This document shows positions 19,698 through 24,591 of a DNA stretch of 24,591 nucleotides, in pieces (position 1 is the first letter of the stretch; each line of letters begins with the position of its first letter). The notes under the pieces are model-generated. The model was given only the letters and a program-made list of their open reading frames with translations. It did not search any database and was not told the origin of the DNA. Origin of the DNA: Stephanodiscus triporus (lineage: Eukaryota; Bacillariophyta; Thalassiosirophyceae; Thalassiosirales; Thalassiosiraceae). Location: assembly GCA_036939755.1 (NCBI GenBank), contig JALLAZ010000456.1, positions 1-24,591 of the forward strand. Direction: 5' to 3'. The translations under genes were made by a program, and so were the position numbers.

Positions 19698-20353
19698 CCT
19701 GAAAAGAGGTCGCACGAGCGAGAAGGGTGGGCGCGATTTTGCCGAAATTTATTTGATGGTACATGTGGAAAACCGCTTCTGGGACTTTGGCCCTCTTTTG
19801 GGACCTTTGACTTTGTGGCTTAATTTTGGCTCCCGCCATCCATTTTTGAAACCGAAAAACGTACGCCAGATGGAGTATGGTGTTGAGAGTTGGTGGATGT
19901 ACTTTGTTTGGTGTTCGGACCATTCTTTCCATGGCATTGGGATGCCCTTTTGTCGAGACCCAAAAAGTAGCATCAAAATTTTACACAAAAGATTTACACA
20001 AGATTAAAAATTTTAAACTAGAACTTTTATTGAATCACTAGCTATTCGCGAACCCCCAGGACCTTGCCGCATTCCCATTACCTCATTTCTTTTGCAGAGC
20101 TCAGCGTCGATTACAACAATGGCTGACTCTTGCCCACCCCCCTCACCCCGCCCATTATTTCCACTCCCTCCCTCGTGTCGGCGGCAAACTTCATCGCATC
20201 CCCCCTCGTGGCAGTCATCCTCCCCGCCCCCTTCCTGTCCCTCCTCCTTCTCCTCATGCGCCAGTCGCAGTAGAGTATCAACGTGAAATCCCCCGACAAT
20301 GAGGGATTGTCCTCTTTGTCATAATTGTCGCTGTTGTTGTCTTTGTCAAGATA
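19698..20353. other. Repeat-rich intergenic region without a supported gene
   Basis: Short frames exist on both strands (for example 19753-20007 plus and 19615-19932 minus), but none has motifs or splice support. Around 20110-20280 the plus strand is Pro/Ser low complexity. It may be decayed transposon sequence. Confidence 0.35.
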
Positions 20354-20710
20354 ATGATGACGATGATGGAGATGCCTCCAGTGCAACGTCTGCATTGCCT
20401 CAATGTCTGGGATGGGACACAGGTGCAAAGCGAAGGAATGAGTGCCCCCTTCCCGGTTGACGTGGGCACCGACGCCGCGTCTCCAACGATAAAGAAGATG
20501 TCCCATCCCATCAGAGCAAACGTCTCGTCCATTCCCCCCCCTCCTCCCCTCCTACCCTCCTTTGAATGCAACTTGACAACAACGGTCAGCCTAAAGCGTC
20601 AACATGATGAAAGTCGGGTCTGCAGCAGCAACAGCCATGGTACGTGTAAAACAGCTCGGATCATTTCCTCAAATGAAATCCACGAGGATAACCCCCCCAA
20701 AATGAATTGA
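20354..20710 (+). CDS. Hypothetical short protein, weak evidence
   Basis: 118-residue frame from the ATG at 20354. The stretch from about residue 30 on (VDVGTDAASPTIKKMSHPIR, then a Pro run, then SLKRQHDESR) looks plausibly coding. The opposite strand is also open here (20278-20571). No domain or signal peptide is recognised. It could be an exon of a longer gene or chance. Confidence 0.25.
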   Translation: MMTMMEMPPVQRLHCLNVWDGTQVQSEGMSAPFPVDVGTDAASPTIKKMSHPIRANVSSIPPPPPLLPSFECNLTTTVSLKRQHDESRVCSSNSHGTCKTARIISSNEIHEDNPPKMN

Positions 20711-20857
20711 AGGTATCACTGTAGCAGCTGATTAATATAAAGATATCCGCCCATATTTTCCCAATCTGACAGACGTAAAACACCGCTAATGACATATACA
20801 TCCTGACCGTTGCAGTTCCAAAATAGAATGTAAAACAACAAAAGACGACAAACTCAC

Positions 20858-21419
20858 CGTCCAGCATTGGCATCGTCGTTGATGACAACATAGTCAGCAT
20901 TACCGAATTGACGGCCGCGACTGACTTTGTCCCCAAACACCCGCTCCCGCACGTCGTCTTCATTATCGTGGAAGGACAGAGGGAGGTTATCCACGGGGGC
21001 GGAGCATCGTGTCACGAGATTGCGGTCTTCGGCATCGCTCTTCCCCTCGCCGTCGGCATTACCATTGCCGTTTTTGCCGACGCCGACATCAATTTGCAGC
21101 GACTCCAATATTTCACGGAGGGAGCTGAGATCCGCGGGCGGGTCATGATGCCATTGTTGTTGTTTCTGCCACTGACAAAGTTGATGTCGTTGTTGATGTT
21201 GATGTTGGTGGTGGTGGTCGTGGTGGTCGTGGTGGTCGTGGTGGTCGTGGTGGTCGTGGTGGTCGTGTTGTTGTTGATGCAGATCGTCGCTGCCCTTGTT
21301 GTTGTTGTTGTTGTCGTCGTCATCGTCGTCGTCGTCGTCGTCGCTGTCGTCGCCGTCGCTGTCGTTGCCGTCGTTGACAATGCCTTGGTCAGCGCCCACT
21401 GGATGACTCGGGGCGGTGG
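20858..21419 (-). CDS. Exon of a His/Asp-repeat protein, flanks unresolved
   Basis: The open frame is bounded by a good acceptor (pyrimidine-rich CCTGTCCCCCCCCGCTTAG, ending at 21420) and a GTGAGT donor at 20857-20852. It contains no Met codon and has an in-frame stop upstream of the acceptor, so it must be an internal or terminal exon if real. The sequence has an Asp run, an Asn run, then six HHD-type units, Gln/His-rich sequence and a more globular tail (PPADLSSLREILESLQIDVG...). Two 3' acceptors are possible: 20766, giving a short tail ending at a TAA at 20732-20734, or 20803. The start exon was not found. His/Asp repeats can bind metal ions; no function is assigned. Confidence 0.4.
21190..21380. 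repeat. Trinucleotide and nonanucleotide microsatellites
   Basis: Repeated GTGGTCGTG units (about 21206-21270) are followed by GTT and GTC runs. On the minus strand they encode the HHD, Asn and Asp tracts. On the plus strand they give only a poly-Val reading. Confidence 0.85.
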
Positions 21420-21533
21420 CTAAGCGGGGGGGGACAGGAAGGAGGCATCAAGGGAAAATAATAATGATGCTTGTGAAGCATTGTTGCACATCAACTCTTC
21501 TGCCAATGGAATAAAAGATTCGCCCAGAGATGA

Positions 21534-22105
21534 GCAAAATTGCATAAAGAGATCTGTGTAAATTATTTTGCTAGCGTTTTGTTAGGAAAGGTCCCAGAAG
21601 CGGCCAAGGATTTTTTTAAACAAAATCGTTTCAATGACCCTTATCGCGACCCTTCAACAAAGGCTATGGGAATGCTCTTGGAATGAGATAAATGAGGCTA
21701 AGGTAGTTCGAAGCCTGTACTTCAATGTGGTGTCTTTGGATATTCGAAATTCGGCCATTAACCAACTACTTAAAGCACTCCAAGCTAGGCAAGAATTGTG
21801 TAAATCGACCAAAAAAGTGGGCCCAGAAGCGGTTAAACTCTCTGTAATAATTTAATTTGGGGAACGCTCTATTACGATACCTATTTTACCAATTCAAAAA
21901 GAGCGGAGGAATCCGCTTTTCCCTTGTGCCCATCCGATCCAGCAAACATCACGATCAATTGGAGCTGTTTGCCACTACAGCAGCATGTCTTTGGCAAATC
22001 AGCTTACCCCACTACCCCTGGGAACATCATATGTGGAAGGGTTTGGCTGAAAGTGGCACGATGAGATTTTTGAAATCTAACAACTTAATTATCATTGGGT
22101 TATGA
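21534..22105 (+). pseudogene. Coding-like remnants in shifting frames
   Basis: Three successive open stretches occur in changing frames: 21534-21683 (ends ...DPSTKAMGMLLE), about 21684-21852 (NEAKVVRSLYFNVVSLDIRN...), and 21858-22061 or 21857-22105. Their amino-acid composition is ordinary and not low-complexity, which suggests decayed coding sequence, but no start, intron pattern or known motif is seen. Similar PEA.K motifs recur in the first and second stretches. It may be a transposon-derived or host pseudogene; chance cannot be excluded. Confidence 0.28.
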
Positions 22106-22240
22106 GAACAGTCGGTAGCAATTGATCTGTATTAGTGCACATTGTCTAATGGGGAAGTGGGCAATGGGATTGAACGTTAAGGCTTAGGTTTCTAGGCAGG
22201 GTAGAAACTTGTTACCGACGGAAAAATATGCTTTGATTTA
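22106..22240. other. 3' flank of the RING gene
   Basis: Non-coding on both strands. No AATAAA on the minus strand. It is expected to carry the 3' UTR of the E3 ligase gene. Confidence 0.4.
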
Positions 22241-23986
22241 TCAGCTCTGATCCATTTCATCACCTTCTTCACTACTAGAAATTCTCCGATTTGATGCGTC
22301 CATATTATCCTCCCCAGTACTGGGTATTCCCGCCGCCTCTCCTCCCAGGAGTAAAGACAACAAATTTCGGTCTGCCACACCTGCCCATTGAGCCTGCGCA
22401 GCAGTATCACTTTCCGGTCCTAAAAAGTCTGATGCCTCTTGACCCATCAAGACCGTCCTCTCAACAGTAGTGTTAAAACTATTGCAACTCGGACATTGCA
22501 CTCCCAAGAAGTGCCAGCGCTGATTGACACACTTCTCCTCGCAATCATTGCAAAGAATATCCACCGACCGCGCCATGTCGGCCGGAACCGGCTGCAATGC
22601 GATCGCAACAGCCATGGCGCCCCATGTTTCTTCCATTTCATCCGGAGTTTCGGCCGTCTTTTTGCACACGGGACAACGCGTATCGTGAGACGTGAGCTCG
22701 CGATAGCAATGCCAGTGAATCGCGTGACCGCAGGGCATTTCGTGGCTGGCCATACGGCTCGAGAATAAGTCCTCCTGGCATACTGGGCAATTGGACATGT
22801 ATTTCCCTGACTTGCAGTTGTGATCATCGAAGAGAATAGCGTCTATGCACATTCCGCAATCATCGCAATGGGTAAAATTTTCTCGACCGCCGACTCTGCA
22901 AAATCCGCATTTTTTGCAGTGGTAAGGATCCTCGTCGGCTGACATCCATAGATTGCAAATTGCGCAATGATACGACCCGAATTGAATGCCGCAGCTTACG
23001 CAGTTGTTTCTATGCCCCGTGATGAAGAAATTCAGTCGAAGCCGTGATAAAATAAATAAAGACACGATGTAAAAAAGTGGGAAAACTCACGTCTTGCTGG
23101 ATTGAAGGGTGAAGCATTCTCGACAAATCACTTGGTTGATCAAAAACCGATTGATTTCATGCTGTGATTCATCTTCTGTAAAATTCACCGGTAGTGATGA
23201 GCTGCGATTAAGAGACAAGGTGGGCGCTTTCATTGGAGCAGCAGCGGCCGCCGAAACCGGCATGCTGGCTACTAGATGGTCCGCACCAGATTGCGGCGAA
23301 TAAAGAGGCGGAGGGAGCGCGGGATGATCATCGTGACAGATGCGACATCCAACGACCAGTCCACAGCATGGAGATACGATGGAGCAATTCCTCTCGTAGT
23401 GCGAGCAGGGTGGGCGCGACTTTTCCATCATGCGCCACAGGGAGTTAGATTCCGCCGATGGCGGCATCGCGGCGGACGCGGGCTGGCAAACGTCGATGTC
23501 AGCGCCAGAGTCCTTCACCCCCATCTCAGAAAACCCCAAAGCAAAGGATTCACGTAGGCTAAATTTGCGCTTGTCCTGCTTCCCATCCGCCTCATTGCAG
23601 TACGAACCTCGCGCGTCCCATTTATTTTGGGGACTGACAGCTGTTTTCTGTCGAGCCCCATAGTCCGAACCAACCTCTTCGTCCGAGGAGGAATCATAGT
23701 CCTCAGTCGCCATGGCTGCCGCCGTTGCCATGCCATTACCAAGAGAGGTCATATTATCGCCGTTATGGATGCTTGGCTGAAACACCGACGAACTTCGTCG
23801 TCCATCCATGAGATATTGGATGGACTTACGACGCTCATGGGGGGTCAAGCTGGGATCCTTCATGATTGCCTGGATGGAGGCTCGGCGCTCCTTTTCTTCC
23901 TTATCAGTCATGGACCCCCCGCGATATCGCGATGGCGTCGCCACTGACGATGGGAAGGAGGAGGTATCGCCATCGCCGATGTTCAT
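22241..23986 (-). CDS. CHY/CTCHY/RING/zinc-ribbon E3 ubiquitin ligase (RCHY1/PIRH2 type)
   Basis: Two exons, 23986-23091 and 23009-22241, flank an 81-base intron (GTGAGT...GGCATAG) and encode 554 residues. The CHY finger starts CSHYERNC (~194) and includes CCGLVVGCRICHDDH and HEINRFLINQVICREC. The CTCHY part runs from Cys302 (NNCVSCGIQFGSYHC, YHCKKCGFCRVGG, HCDDCGMC). A RING follows (CPVCQEDLF...CGHAIHWHC...CPVC, ~373-414), then a zinc ribbon (CNDC...CPSCNSFNT, ~452-478). The family transfers ubiquitin from an E2 to substrates; the RCHY1 group acts on p53-like and other targets in animals and in light, iron or stress signalling in plants. Unusual points are a ~190-residue N-terminal extension with two SIQ-(A/Y)-(I/L)-M helical repeats, and a ~50-residue Ala/Pro/Ser insert inside the CHY finger (~222-275). 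Confidence 0.92.
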
Positions 23987-24591
23987 CGTTCGTTGGGGCT
24001 CAAAAGTGCGATTTTGATCGTGACTATTTCTGTTTCGTTTGCCACGTAGATACGTGTTCTATTCCTCAAGAAGTCATAGAAGAAGCACTGAGACGGTTAA
24101 AATTGGTTGAGCCTGACAACACCCCCTGATCTAAGGCTTCTGCTCCCCTTCATGCCAGTGTGTTCATTGTATCTTTGGTTGAGGAGATGAAGCTGAAGCG
24201 GCGTGTTGTGTTTTACTCTAGAGAGAGATAGTCTTTGCTTCCAAGTAGTATCTCCCATATTCATAGAGTAGGAGGTATCTAACGATAGCAAGTGAAATGT
24301 CTCTCTATCTAATAGAGTGCCAACAAAGTCGTGATTTTCTTCCGAGTAGGAGTTGAAGCTTAAAAGCTTCAACTTCAACTTGTGACTTGTATCTGTATGA
24401 TCGGCCTTTCTTGCGATTCTCTGCGCCGCGTTAACCTTAGTCCGCGTGATATTACTATCTGACAGATGAACCGCGGCGCAGCCCTTATCTATCGCTTCGG
24501 CTTGTCAAATAATATGATGCAGCCCTGTCAAGTAAACCTCACAATAACAGGACGGAAATGCCGAATACACCGCGACATCAATAATGCCGTG
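23987..24591. promoter_or_regulatory. 5' flank of the RING gene with palindromes and a coding-like stretch
   Basis: 605 bases to the window edge. On the plus strand, 24000-24129 reads as a plausible exon end (DYFCFVCHVDTCSIPQEVIE, then EEALRRLKLVEPDNTP, then stop) with an acceptor-like CCACGTAG before 24051, but its upstream would overlap the RING gene. A perfect 11-bp palindrome lies at 24351-24374, and a 10-bp pair CTGCGCCGCG/CGCGGCGCAG at 24421-24430 and 24472-24481. No tRNA or other RNA gene is recognised. Confidence 0.35.

Noticed and set aside
20908..21423. 171-codon plus-strand frame with a poly-Val run, possible membrane protein
   Set aside because: The Val run is the antisense of the GTGGTCGTG microsatellite; the minus strand has splice sites and a more protein-like tail.

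Overview
The window reads as nuclear DNA of a stramenopile, most likely a diatom. The genes are mostly separate transcription units with short GT-AG introns of 73-148 bases. Coding sequence is moderately GC-rich and full of Ser/Asp/Pro low-complexity runs. The product mix is also diatom-like: a Pro/Ser/Thr-linker membrane protein, an NAD+-dependent DNA ligase with a plastid-type leader, and short Cys/His repeat proteins. No database was searched, so the species is not claimed.

Layout, left to right. A 436-residue unrecognised protein (208-1518, minus) diverges from a four-exon single-pass membrane protein with a von Willebrand factor A domain (1867-4717, plus). A coiled-coil protein (5019-5741, minus) diverges from a Cys/His-repeat protein (5995-7277, plus) whose frame is broken by a -1 shift at about 6486-6522. 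A two-exon NAD+-dependent DNA ligase (7845-11352, minus) is followed by a berberine-bridge-enzyme-like FAD oxidase (11839-13386, minus).

From 13520 to 19212 lies what I interpret as an intact-looking DNA transposon of about 5.7 kb. It has 26-base imperfect terminal inverted repeats beginning with a perfect 10-mer, and is bracketed by a 7-base direct repeat. It carries one large minus-strand gene with an N-terminal zinc finger, a textbook PCNA-interacting (PIP) motif, and an RNase H-like transposase-type core. A GC-rich array of short palindromes with an internal inversion lies upstream of that gene. The gene is interrupted by a 127-base segment between 18-base direct repeats; removing it restores the reading frame.

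From 19213 to 22240 the DNA is repeat-rich. It holds a fold-back (MITE-like) element, a His/Asp-repeat exon and coding-like remnants with shifted frames. The right end has a two-exon CHY/CTCHY/RING/zinc-ribbon E3 ubiquitin ligase (22241-23986, minus) and a palindrome-containing 5' flank.

The host genes do not form a pathway. The ligase acts in organellar DNA replication or repair (inference), the RING protein in ubiquitination, and the vWA protein at a membrane surface. The strongest leads are the transposon with its PIP box and hairpin array, the 127-base insertion/intron, and the in-frame GGGAAAC heptamer in the Cys/His-repeat gene.
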